From positions 23,728 through 87,727 of the forward strand of contig JBCDIL010000016.1 in NCBI GenBank assembly GCA_038749025.1: a DNA stretch of 64,000 bases. The letters are read 5' to 3'. Shown here piece by piece: positions 17,954 through 25,799 of this stretch. Numbering within the stretch: the first letter of the stretch is position 1; each line of letters starts with the position of its first letter. The notes beneath the pieces were generated by a model. It was given only the letters and a program-made list of their open reading frames with translations. It did not search any database and was not told the DNA's origin. The DNA comes from JBCAXA01 sp038749025. Its GTDB lineage: Bacteria; Pseudomonadota; Gammaproteobacteria; Steroidobacterales; Woeseiaceae. Position numbers and translations under genes: made by a program.

Positions 17954-19468
17954 TCAAATCCACGGCGTCGGCGACGATTCGGCGCGCAGCAGCGCTGTGT
18001 TCGCAAACGCCGTTGCTACCTCTCGCGGAATGAACGGCAGGCGCCGCCTACCGGCGGCCGTTGCCACAGTGAGATGCGCGAGGCCTTTACGGGCAAGCAA
18101 CGGTGTCTCGCGAACCGTTATAAACTGGGTTTTGCGCCACAAAAAGACTTCGATTGTCTCGCCGAGCAAGCCGTGTCGAATGGCGAGTCCATCGTCGAAC
18201 AGAAAGTAACCCCAGCGGCGGAGTCGTTGCCCGTAATACAGGGCACTTATAAGGGGCCAGAGAATGGGCAGTGCCCACAGCCAGCCATCGATGTCGATTT
18301 GATAGAAAAAGCCTGCGCATAGGATCGCGGGCAGCAGGCCAGAACGGCGCCAATTAGCCAACCAGTAATAGCGGTGTATGCGCTGAAAGGCCGCGCCGGC
18401 CGGGCGCTGCAGGAAGCGGCAGCGATTGCCGTCGAGAACCCGTTCGGCGACATCGCTGAGTCCTGTGTCCGTGAGCAACGGGACGACAAACTCCCCTTTG
18501 TCGTCGTTCGTCGCGCCAGCGGCCTGTTGCACACCGAGTTCAGCCCGTTTTAACCATTGATGAACTAGGCCACGCTGCACATCAAGCCGTTGTGCCTTCG
18601 ACAGCGGTAATGTCTGCGTACGGTAGGTAATAAGTCCTGCGCCGGAGACGAGCTCCGTTGTTCGATCGATCAACTTGAAGCCGTAGTAGCGAACAAAGGC
18701 GCTCGCGATCATCGCGATAACAAAGAGGAGTACAGCTAGGAACAAGCCTCCCGTCGCGATACCGACCCATTCAACGAGCGACCAATGGTCGGTATCGCCT
18801 ATCCACGTCGAGAGCCAATCATCGAGCCAACGTTCGGCCCAACGTTGGCTCTCAACGGCGCCGAATGCCGAACCGAGAACTGCGAGAAACACCAAGCTAC
18901 GTTGGCTGCTGATACCGATCTTGACCATATCAGTGGCACCGAGCTGGATGAGCGGTGCAGACTCGTCATCGGGCTCGATAGCACTGACCGGCGCGACCGG
19001 TTCTTGGCGGTCGATCTTGGCGCGCAGCGTTGCAACGATATCGTCGCCGACCGCGGGCAAGACGATTTCGCTGTCCGTTGAGCCGGCGCTATCGATGGAG
19101 ACGGTGTTGACGCCGAGCCATCGGTAGATCGGGTTGGCGGACAAGTTGAGTGCCTGGATGCGCGCGTACTCGACATCGAGCTGTTTGCGCGAAAAGACCC
19201 CCGTACGGAGCATAATGCGCTCGTCGCCAAACCTGAACCGCGTGTTTAAGTACATCGCAATGGCGTAAGTCAGGGTGACGAGCACGATCGCGGCGCCGAT
19301 CATCGTCAATCGTTCACGGGAAAACCCACCGGTGCTGACCAAAAATGCGAACGTTGGCACGCCGACCTGGATAAAGTTTCTTGCGATAACGCGGACCATG
19401 TCGGCCACGAAAAACACTAGCGACAGCGGCGATACGCGCTGCCATTGCCTATCAGCCAACGGCGTCAT
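17954..19468 (-). CDS. YdbT-like membrane protein with bacterial PH (bPH2) domains
   Basis: A 504-residue integral membrane protein. Paired hydrophobic segments occur near residues 15–70, 190–250 and 370–405. Between them are repeated bPH2-type domains, each opening with a pattern such as RFGDERIMLRTGVFSRKQLDVEYARIQ or YFLFDDGLAIRHGLLGETIEVFLWRKTQ. This is the arrangement of E. coli YdbT and Bacillus YdbT, which act with YdbS; Bacillus members are linked to resistance against antimicrobial peptides. It overlaps the upstream YdbS-like gene by 17 bases, so the pair is almost certainly cotranslated. Function in this organism is unknown. Confidence 0.82.
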   Translation of the reverse strand: MTPLADRQWQRVSPLSLVFFVADMVRVIARNFIQVGVPTFAFLVSTGGFSRERLTMIGAAIVLVTLTYAIAMYLNTRFRFGDERIMLRTGVFSRKQLDVEYARIQALNLSANPIYRWLGVNTVSIDSAGSTDSEIVLPAVGDDIVATLRAKIDRQEPVAPVSAIEPDDESAPLIQLGATDMVKIGISSQRSLVFLAVLGSAFGAVESQRWAERWLDDWLSTWIGDTDHWSLVEWVGIATGGLFLAVLLFVIAMIASAFVRYYGFKLIDRTTELVSGAGLITYRTQTLPLSKAQRLDVQRGLVHQWLKRAELGVQQAAGATNDDKGEFVVPLLTDTGLSDVAERVLDGNRCRFLQRPAGAAFQRIHRYYWLANWRRSGLLPAILCAGFFYQIDIDGWLWALPILWPLISALYYGQRLRRWGYFLFDDGLAIRHGLLGETIEVFLWRKTQFITVRETPLLARKGLAHLTVATAAGRRRLPFIPREVATAFANTALLRAESSPTPWI

Positions 19469-19982
19469 CCTCGGCGTTGATGCGATCTAGAATGAACTCG
19501 CGCAGTCGCTCGCCGGTTGCGACCTCGAGGCCAGGCAAGGCGAGATCCGAACCGGATCCGCCAGCGGTAAAGAGTTGCAGCGTCGCAAGCCCAAGGCCGC
19601 GCTCAAGTGGTCCACGGCCAAGCTCAACGTGTTGAATGCGGTTTAACGGCACAGCCGTCACCGAACGAAAAAACCATCCGGTTCTAAACAGAACGTCGTG
19701 TTGGCGAAGCGCGTAGCCTTTTTTGGGAACTGCGACGACCGCGTGACCGGCCTGTAGGGCGAAAATAGCGGCGAGCACGAGCGCCGCTTTGGCGATGCTG
19801 ACCGACGGCATCTTGCCAGCCATCGACGCGATACCAATGCCAATCGCCACGAGGCTAAGTAGAAAAACACGGCTAATGATGACTTCGGTCAAGTAGCGAT
19901 CCGACAGCGGCTGCCAGTCGATGGTGGTGATGTCAGGCAGCGCCTCGTGGTCTACCTGCACGTTGTCGAACGGTGCGCTCAT
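19452..19982 (-). CDS. YdbS-like membrane protein with bPH2 domain
   Basis: About 176 residues: two hydrophobic segments (roughly 35–75) followed by one bPH2 domain with the typical GYALRQHDVLFRTGWFFRSVTAVPLNRIQHVELGRG-type core and LATLQLFTAGGS strand. The start at 19982 is preferred because the upstream in-frame residues are Arg/Ser-rich and unlike the family. It is the first gene of the YdbS/YdbT-like pair and lies divergent from the tRNA that begins at 20144. Confidence 0.8.
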   Translation of the reverse strand: MSAPFDNVQVDHEALPDITTIDWQPLSDRYLTEVIISRVFLLSLVAIGIGIASMAGKMPSVSIAKAALVLAAIFALQAGHAVVAVPKKGYALRQHDVLFRTGWFFRSVTAVPLNRIQHVELGRGPLERGLGLATLQLFTAGGSGSDLALPGLEVATGERLREFILDRINAEDDAVG

Positions 19983-20143
19983 CCAGGGAATTCCGTCAAA
20001 TGATCCATCGATTATAGACGGCTGCCTACCGAGTTCGCGTATACTCTTGACGCGTTCAGCGCGAGTCGAGATACTGCCGCGCTTTTCCGTGCCAAGACCC
20101 ATTTTGGCGCGCACCGTCCAACGACCGGACGGACCATCACATC

Positions 20144-20220
20144 GGTGATGTAGCTCAGTTGGTCAGAGCGGCGGACTCATAACCCGCAGGTCGGTGGTTC
20201 AATTCCACCCATCACCACCA
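20144..20220 (+). tRNA. tRNA with anticodon CAT (tRNA-Met elongator most likely)
   Basis: Acceptor stem GGTGATG pairs with CATCACC, with discriminator A and an encoded CCA at 20218–20220. The D arm is GCTC–GAGC, the anticodon loop CTCATAA carries CAT, and the T stem is GGTGG/CCACC. The acceptor lacks the unpaired first base of initiator tRNA, so this is an elongator tRNA-Met or a lysidine-type tRNA-Ile2. The last anticodon-stem pair (31–39) reads A·C, a mismatch. Confidence 0.93.
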
Positions 20221-20229
20221 GTAACAAGC

Positions 20230-20254
20230 AAGGGGTTCCCAACGGAACCCCTTT
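20230..20254 (+). terminator. Rho-independent terminator after the CAT tRNA
   Basis: AAGGGGTTCC and GGAACCCCTT form a perfect 10-bp stem with loop CAAC, nine bases after the tRNA. A short T-rich tail (TCTCGTT) follows. It may also stop transcription of the converging SAM-hydrolase gene. Confidence 0.75.
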
Positions 20255-20336
20255 CTCGTTACAGACGCGCAGAACCTCAACGACCGAAGGTGGCTGGCTA
20301 GTTGCGAAGCTACTGGACACCCCGAGCGCGGCGCGT

Positions 20337-21260
20337 CTATTTGCTCTCCGCGATTTGTATCGTCCACTCCTGGCCCGCATCAACGCCATACTTCTTCGCA
20401 AAACTCCCACTATTGATGGCCAGGCCTATCGTTCGTAGTGAATCTGAATAAAGCAGCGGCTCATTCATTTCTACGTAACCAAAGGAGTTTGAGTATGGGA
20501 TGAGCTGGTCAAAAATCGTGTCGTCTCCTCGTGAAATCTGGACGCGCACCATCTTGTTGTCTTCGTCTGACAGCCCCTGCTCCTCCAATAGCGGGGTTGG
20601 AATGTTTGTAACTATATTGCCAAATGGGGTCTCTACATGAATAAGGCTGCCCACGACGGTGCCGTTGTCGAGTGTTCTTGGTCTTTGAAAGTCGAGGCGC
20701 ATCACTTGCGGCTCAAGTAGTGGGCCTACGCCTTCAAAATCAATTACGCCAGCCGCTAGTCTCGCACCCGTATACGAATAGACGTCCCTACCGTGGAATG
20801 TGTGCAAATCTTCCGTACCTGGGCGGCGATTGATTGTCTCGTCTATTTCGCGCACAGAGACGATCCCATGTGTGTCGGCAACAAGGGTTAGAGTCCCGTT
20901 ATCCGGCGTCACGATATAGTGGCCCGTAGCGGTTTCCACGACCACCGATTTGCGTTTCGTGCCAACACCTGGATCAATCACAGACACGAACACAGTACCT
21001 TTCGGCCAATACTCTATCGTGCCAGTCAATACATACGACGCTTGCCATACGTTGTGCGGTTCAATGTGGTGCGTCAAATCGTGTACTTGGAGTGTTGGAT
21101 CCACAGTCAAAGCCACACCCTTCATGCTTGCGACAAATCGTTCCGTTGTTCCGAAATCCGAGAATAGGACCAACGGTGGCCGTATTTCTTGCGCCATCGA
21201 TATTGGTACGGCTATTAACGTTGAAAAAATAGTAACGATCCAAGAGTTTCTGTTAAACAT
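20337..21260 (-). CDS. Exported SAM hydroxide adenosyltransferase (DUF62) family protein, copy 1
   Basis: A 307-residue member of the SAM hydrolase/halogenase family, which splits SAM into adenosine and methionine with a water-derived hydroxide. The family triad is intact: Asp96 and Arg103 in VIDPGVGTKR, and His156 in FHGRD; spacing matches the characterised archaeal hydrolase. Other landmarks are SDFG (34–37), DLTHHI, YWPKGTVFVSV and TPDNG. Residues 1–23 form a signal peptide ending SMA, unusual for an enzyme of a cytoplasmic metabolite. AAGGA lies seven bases before the ATG. TetR is upstream on the same strand and a paralogue lies divergent beyond it. Exported activity and substrate are untested. 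Confidence 0.85.
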   Translation of the reverse strand: MFNRNSWIVTIFSTLIAVPISMAQEIRPPLVLFSDFGTTERFVASMKGVALTVDPTLQVHDLTHHIEPHNVWQASYVLTGTIEYWPKGTVFVSVIDPGVGTKRKSVVVETATGHYIVTPDNGTLTLVADTHGIVSVREIDETINRRPGTEDLHTFHGRDVYSYTGARLAAGVIDFEGVGPLLEPQVMRLDFQRPRTLDNGTVVGSLIHVETPFGNIVTNIPTPLLEEQGLSDEDNKMVRVQISRGDDTIFDQLIPYSNSFGYVEMNEPLLYSDSLRTIGLAINSGSFAKKYGVDAGQEWTIQIAESK

Positions 21261-21338
21261 CTTTAATTCCTTTGCTCCTCTGGACGATTGTTCGCGGCGC
21301 GTGCGTCGACTCGGTCGTTAATTGAAGTGGTTCGCGCC

Positions 21339-21971
21339 TTATAATTTGAAGTCAGCCCCATTAACGTTTCGAATCAAATCGAGTAGTCCTTTAATCGTTA
21401 CCTTGCCGACACTGCGTCTTTGCCGAGCAAAAGGTTTTTCATGGCCTACAAAGACGGTTAAGCCCTCTAGAGAGGCAGACACGATTAGAGCCAGTTTCTT
21501 TACTTGACCTTTGGTCAAACGAGGATTGATCTGTTCGATTAGTGCTTCGAATACATCACGGGCTTGTCGATACAGGCTGTGCATGCTCTCGCTAGCATAT
21601 TCGTCGTGGTTGGACAGCGCCCAAAGCTCTGGGAAAAAAAACGTCGTCTCCTTGGTGCCTAGATCGTCGACAATAAACCGAAGGAGAGCTTCGAGCTGCG
21701 CTTCCGGCGACCGGTCGCTTTCCTCCTGAATACTCTGAAAGTCAGCTAAATACTGCGAAATGATGTGCTCAATCAGGTCTCTTAGCAGGTCGGACTTGTT
21801 CGAGTAATAGTAGTTGAGATTCCCAACAGTCATGCCCGTTTCATGCGCAACCGCGCGCATTGTCAATCGTTCATACCCATCTCGCATCAATACGTTATGC
21901 GCTGCATAAAGAATTTCATGAACCCGTTCACTACCTTTCGCATAGATGCCTGTACCAGGGCGATTTTTCAT
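21339..21971 (-). CDS. TetR family transcriptional regulator
   Basis: About 210 residues. The N-terminal TetR helix-turn-helix is clear: ILYAAHNVLMRDGYERLTMRAVAHETGM, then TVGNLNYYYSNKSDLLRDLIEHI, with the typical GNLNYYF-like recognition helix. The C-terminal ligand-binding half is helical and unassigned. The ATG at 21971 is chosen; a GTG at 21986 is also in frame. It stands between two SAM-hydrolase paralogues, cotranscribed with one (78-base gap) and divergent from the other. It is therefore the likely repressor of both and of itself. Confidence 0.88.
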   Translation of the reverse strand: MKNRPGTGIYAKGSERVHEILYAAHNVLMRDGYERLTMRAVAHETGMTVGNLNYYYSNKSDLLRDLIEHIISQYLADFQSIQEESDRSPEAQLEALLRFIVDDLGTKETTFFFPELWALSNHDEYASESMHSLYRQARDVFEALIEQINPRLTKGQVKKLALIVSASLEGLTVFVGHEKPFARQRRSVGKVTIKGLLDLIRNVNGADFKL

Positions 21972-22178
21972 TTGTAATTCCCACACCTTAGAGCCTACTT
22001 ACGCGATAAGACTGCAAGTTGCGAAGCTAACCGCGGTGACAACTATGCTCATTCGTTACTCTTCCAAGATAACAGAAAATAGGACAAGCACATAAAATAG
22101 TGTTAGGCTCCACGAGATCCAATCAATATCAAACATCCATAAATGCGCTGGCGGGGCGCGTCACTGGCGGCTTAACTT

Positions 22179-23150
22179 ATGTACATGAATCCACAATGCG
22201 CATCTGATTGCAGACGCGCGCTGATTAATAACCGATCAACAAAGCTGTCAATCAGTCAGCACTCGATGATTCTGCTATTAGCAATACCAATGCTCATTCT
22301 GGGGCGCGACGTTAGCGCGACTGAGCCTCTGGTGTTGCAGTCGGACTTTGGCGCTAAAGACATTGCTGTCGCATCAATGAAGGGTGTTGCTGTCAGCGTA
22401 TCGAGGGATTTGGATATCTACGACCTAACACACGAAGTGCCTACCTTTAACATTTGGGAGGCCTCCCTTCGGCTTGAACAAGCGGCGGAGTATTGGCCGA
22501 AAGGAACAGTGTTCGTATCCGTTGTCGATCCGGGTGTCGGCACGACTCGTAAGTCTGTCGTGCTAAAGACGCAGTTTGGCCAGTACTTCGTATCACCGGA
22601 CAACGGCAGTTTGACCGCGGTGGCGGAACAATTCGGTATCGAATCTGTGCGCGAAATCGACGAGGCGGTGAATCGATTGGCGAACTCTGAAGAGTCTTAC
22701 ACTTTTCACGGCCGCGATGTTTACGCTTATACAGGGGCGCGGTTAGCGGCTGGAATAATCTCGTTTGAACAGGTTGGCCGGAAATTGCCGAATGAGGTAC
22801 TGATGATTTCGTACCAGCGACCACAACATGACGATGGGCAAGTTCTCGGCAATATCGAGATTCTGGACCCGCAATTTGGGAATATCTGGACCAATATTGA
22901 TCGCGACACGTTTCGGGAGCTTGGCCTATCAGAAGGCGATTACGTCACCGTCACAATTTCGAACAATGGCGAGACGGTATTCGAAGATTCCATCCCCTAC
23001 TTCAAGAGCTTTGGGCGCGTAGAGGTTGGTCAAAAGCTACTCTATTTGAACAGTCTCAACGATGTCGCTCTGGCGATCAATCAGGGTAATTTTTCCGAAT
23101 CCTTTGATATTTTCGCCGGTCCGGACTGGAGCATCGAGTTGGCAAAATGA
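22179..23150 (+). CDS. Exported SAM hydroxide adenosyltransferase (DUF62) family protein, copy 2
   Basis: A paralogue of the gene at 20337, similar through its whole mature length. The triad is Asp117 and Arg124 in VVDPGVGTTR and His177 in FHGRD; SDFG, DLTHEV, SPDNG and YTGARLAAGI are shared. A hydrophobic export segment (about 30–47, MILLLAIPMLILGRDVSA) is preceded by a long polar N-region if the first ATG is used. An ATG at 22266 would give a compact signal peptide but has no clear Shine-Dalgarno. The gene is divergent from tetR. Copies differ enough (many scattered substitutions) that the duplication is not recent. Confidence 0.84.
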   Translation: MYMNPQCASDCRRALINNRSTKLSISQHSMILLLAIPMLILGRDVSATEPLVLQSDFGAKDIAVASMKGVAVSVSRDLDIYDLTHEVPTFNIWEASLRLEQAAEYWPKGTVFVSVVDPGVGTTRKSVVLKTQFGQYFVSPDNGSLTAVAEQFGIESVREIDEAVNRLANSEESYTFHGRDVYAYTGARLAAGIISFEQVGRKLPNEVLMISYQRPQHDDGQVLGNIEILDPQFGNIWTNIDRDTFRELGLSEGDYVTVTISNNGETVFEDSIPYFKSFGRVEVGQKLLYLNSLNDVALAINQGNFSESFDIFAGPDWSIELAK

Positions 23151-23329
23151 GTAAGCAAATCGATAAAACCTAGTCTCGTGTTAGAACACAAAGCCAAGAA
23201 CAAAGCCATCCGCTACAACCGCCTCGAATGTGTTCCTATTACCGCTTGGTCTACTGGCGTTGCCAATCAATGGGCTTGAAGTTAGCCGCAACTTCGTTGC
23301 GCTTCGCTGTTCACATCCACCGGACCAAA

Positions 23330-23365
23330 CCAAAAAAAGGGCACTCATTGAGGTGCCTTTTTTGG
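23330..23365. terminator. Bidirectional terminator between convergent genes
   Basis: An A-rich left arm ending GGGCAC pairs with GTGCC followed by six T and GG, around loop TCATTGAG. The A-tract and T-tract give a U-run on either strand. It lies between the end of the second SAM hydrolase gene and the end of the LysR gene, serving both. Confidence 0.8.
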
Positions 23366-23385
23366 CTATCAAGCAGCCCGTTTAT

Positions 23386-24282
23386 TCAATCTGCGCTGCT
23401 GCCCAGTTTACTACCGAGATCGCTGTCCAACCGTTCGACGAATGCTTTGGCAGCAGGCGAGATGAATCGCCCAGGCGGATAGATAGCGTAAATCGATGTA
23501 TCCGTTGGAACTGTGTAGTCCGGCATGACATGGATCAGACGACCGGCCTTTAATTCACTGGTGATGTCCCACAGAGACCGCAGCGCAATACCGACACCAT
23601 TGAGTGCCGCCAGCGTCGCCATTTCGGCATTGTTGGTATGAAATCGTCCAGATACTCGGACGTGTTCGTTCGCATTGGATTTACGAAGCCGCCAGACATC
23701 TTCGCGTAGGAACACAATGCAATCGTGTTTCGCAAGCTCCGACGACTTCGTTGGCATTCCGTAAGCTTTAATGTACGACGGCGAAGCACAGAGTACGCGC
23801 CGGGTATTACGCAGTTTTCGCGCGACTCGGGTTGAGTTTTTCAGCTTGCCGATGCGAATGGCCACGTCTATGCCGTCGGCTGAGTAGTCATGTATCTCAT
23901 CCGAGAGTTGTAGATTCAATCGCGTGTCCGGGTACGCCTTCAGGAAAGCAGAGAGCGTATCGGGAAGAAACTTTCGTCCAAACAGTGAGGGTGCTGCTAC
24001 CCGCAACAGTCCTGTTGGACCGTCAGACCGCTTGCCGACACTGTGTCGGGCAGCCTCGTACGTCCGGAGTAATTCTCTGGCATGGCTTAAGAACTGCTCG
24101 CCTGGTCCGGTCAACGACATCGACCGTGTTGTGCGGTTAAACAATGTGCATCCGAGGTCCGCTTCCAAACGCTTCAATCGGTCGCTAGACACCGTGGCGG
24201 ACAGTCCACATGCCGCGCCTCCGGCAGAAACCGAATTTTGCGTCGCAATACGCTCGAACAGAATGACATCTTCGATTTTCAT
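23386..24282 (-). CDS. LysR family transcriptional regulator
   Basis: From the ATG at 24282 it is 298 residues. The N-terminal winged helix-turn-helix reads DVILFERIATQNSVSAGGAACGLSATVSSDRLKRLEADLGCTLFNRTTRSMSLTGPGEQFL-like, with the canonical LysR LEADLG, LFNRTTR and LTGPG pieces. A two-lobe periplasmic-binding-protein-like effector domain begins near residue 90 (GLLRVAAPSLFGRKFLP). The frame extends another 64 codons upstream, but those residues are not LysR-like and run through the operator palindrome. It is divergent from the MBL-fold lipoprotein gene, its likely target. Closest in style to the CrgA/DmlR-type subgroup. Confidence 0.9.
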   Translation of the reverse strand: MKIEDVILFERIATQNSVSAGGAACGLSATVSSDRLKRLEADLGCTLFNRTTRSMSLTGPGEQFLSHARELLRTYEAARHSVGKRSDGPTGLLRVAAPSLFGRKFLPDTLSAFLKAYPDTRLNLQLSDEIHDYSADGIDVAIRIGKLKNSTRVARKLRNTRRVLCASPSYIKAYGMPTKSSELAKHDCIVFLREDVWRLRKSNANEHVRVSGRFHTNNAEMATLAALNGVGIALRSLWDITSELKAGRLIHVMPDYTVPTDTSIYAIYPPGRFISPAAKAFVERLDSDLGSKLGSSAD

Positions 24283-24301
24283 AATCCGGATAATCCGGAT
24301 T
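24283..24301. promoter_or_regulatory. 19-bp palindrome abutting the LysR start codon
   Basis: AATCCGGATAATCCGGATT is a perfect palindrome except for the central base. It contains two copies of the palindromic ATCCGGAT (24284–24291 and 24293–24300). It touches the LysR initiation codon and lies 130 bases upstream of the divergent MBL-fold gene, so it is a strong candidate for an autoregulatory operator. Confidence 0.55.
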
Positions 24302-24433
24302 GTGTTTGATTGATACAAGTCTTTTTCAGGATAAATTCTGGCGCTACCGTTACGTCGGTCCGAGAAACTCGTGCGTGCGAATAACTCCCGTTCGTGCCTA
24401 TCGATCGATCCGGTTACTGAAAAGGAAAAAACT

Positions 24434-25339
24434 ATGCGAGTAGCAATGAGGTTTGTGCTCACGGCACTGGTCATGACGTTGGCTGCCTGTGCACCGTCAG
24501 GTGCGCCTAAACCGATTGACGTGGATATCTACAAGGGGGAGATCGCTAACGTGAACTCCTACCTCTTCTCGAACGGTGAGTCACTCATCGTTATGGACGT
24601 ACAACGTGCTACCAGCGAGGCCAGGCGGCTGGCCGAGGTCATCAAGGGCAAAGGGCTTCCTCTAACCCACATATTGATCACGCATGGCCACCCGGACCAC
24701 TACATCGGGATGGACTGGCTACTGAAAGAGTTTTCAAACGTCGAGATTGTCGTGGCCAGTGAGGGTGTCAAACAGGACATCATCGCCTTTTCGACGTGGA
24801 TGGAAAGCGTTGGTTGGCTCGATGGAGAACCGGCACTGAAGCCCAAATCCGTCCAGAACCCGAATGGCTTTGACTATGACAACATCATTTCAGTGTTAGA
24901 CAGCGACACGCTGCCGTTGGTCGGCGGTGGAACGCTCAAACTGCGTTCTGACTACGTACCAGCCGAAGCCAATCACATGACAACGGTTTATGTTGATGAA
25001 CTAAATGCGTTCTTCCCTGCCGATTTCGGCTACAACAAGGTTCATCTATGGATGGGCACCGGGGTCACCGGCCAGCACATCGATAATTGGAAAGCGCAGC
25101 TCAACGCGTTTCAGCAGGAATACGCCGACTTGAGTCCCACCGTCTATCCAGGCCACGGCGACCCTACCGACTTAAGCCTGTTCAGCGAAATGATCGAGTA
25201 CATGGAGAATTTTCAGCGTATTACTGCATCGGCATCGTCGCGGGAGGCGGCAATGGCTGAGATGACAGCCCTCTACCCAGACTACAAACAAGCCGAATTT
25301 CTTCTCAAGTACAGCGTTGACTTTCACGTCGCGGAGTAA
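24434..25339 (+). CDS. MBL-fold metallo-hydrolase lipoprotein
   Basis: About 301 residues from the ATG at 24434, which has AAAGGA eight bases upstream. A lipoprotein signal ends in LAAC (Cys19). The metallo-beta-lactamase signature THGHPDH gives His84, His86, Asp88 and His89; further metal ligands are plausible in EANHMT, PADFGY and YPGHGDP. This is the hydrolase core of the glyoxalase II/quorum-lactonase superfamily placed in the envelope. Substrate unknown. The divergent LysR gene is probably its regulator. Confidence 0.85.
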   Translation: MRVAMRFVLTALVMTLAACAPSGAPKPIDVDIYKGEIANVNSYLFSNGESLIVMDVQRATSEARRLAEVIKGKGLPLTHILITHGHPDHYIGMDWLLKEFSNVEIVVASEGVKQDIIAFSTWMESVGWLDGEPALKPKSVQNPNGFDYDNIISVLDSDTLPLVGGGTLKLRSDYVPAEANHMTTVYVDELNAFFPADFGYNKVHLWMGTGVTGQHIDNWKAQLNAFQQEYADLSPTVYPGHGDPTDLSLFSEMIEYMENFQRITASASSREAAMAEMTALYPDYKQAEFLLKYSVDFHVAE

Positions 25340-25799
25340 GCGGTGAAATACTCGGCGCCTTTGGGGCCGCATTTTGTTGTTCAAAACGCGCCACCAATTC
25401 GCATTTCTTGGCATTCGAGTCGGGAGCGGTTATTTCGAAGTTTCTGAACGGGTGCAACCCCAATAAAAAAATAGACATAGCGATAAATCCGATGCTGCAT
25501 CGTCACCAATTCTCTGTCGTCACACCGCTACGCCAACGCATGACTACAGGAAGTTCTGTGATACTGCGCCGCCAGTTGGCTCGACCGAGTCCGCTGCGGC
25601 TCAATGCCATTGAAGCCCAGGCTGCGTGTTCGCGTACAGAGTATGTACTGACCGTAGACCACGATGACGAAGTCAGCGTGCGGAAATAAACCCCTTGTCC
25701 CGTACGTTAGCCCGATGCTCTACACACCGTGCCGACACGCCGTCTTAAAGCGGGTGTCAAACTGCCCTAACAACGGTTGTCATTCGTGGCATGTGTCGT
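25340..25799. other. 460-base stretch without a supported gene
   Basis: This lies between the MBL-fold lipoprotein and the convergent retinol-saturase-like gene. A 93-codon plus-strand frame (25408–25689) has no recognisable domain and no clear ribosome-binding site. No tRNA, strong terminator or repeat was seen. It may be decayed sequence at the end of the AT-richer block. Confidence 0.5.

Noticed and set aside
20177..20410. 77-codon minus-strand frame over the CAT tRNA
   Set aside because: Runs antisense through the tRNA, a common spurious prediction.
25408..25689. 93-codon plus-strand frame after the MBL-fold lipoprotein
   Set aside because: No recognisable domain, no convincing ribosome-binding site, and composition unlike its neighbours.
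25340..25799. Possible attachment-site repeat of the tRNA 3' end at the far side of the AT-richer block
   Set aside because: No copy of the tRNA T-arm/acceptor sequence was found by eye, and no integrase is present.
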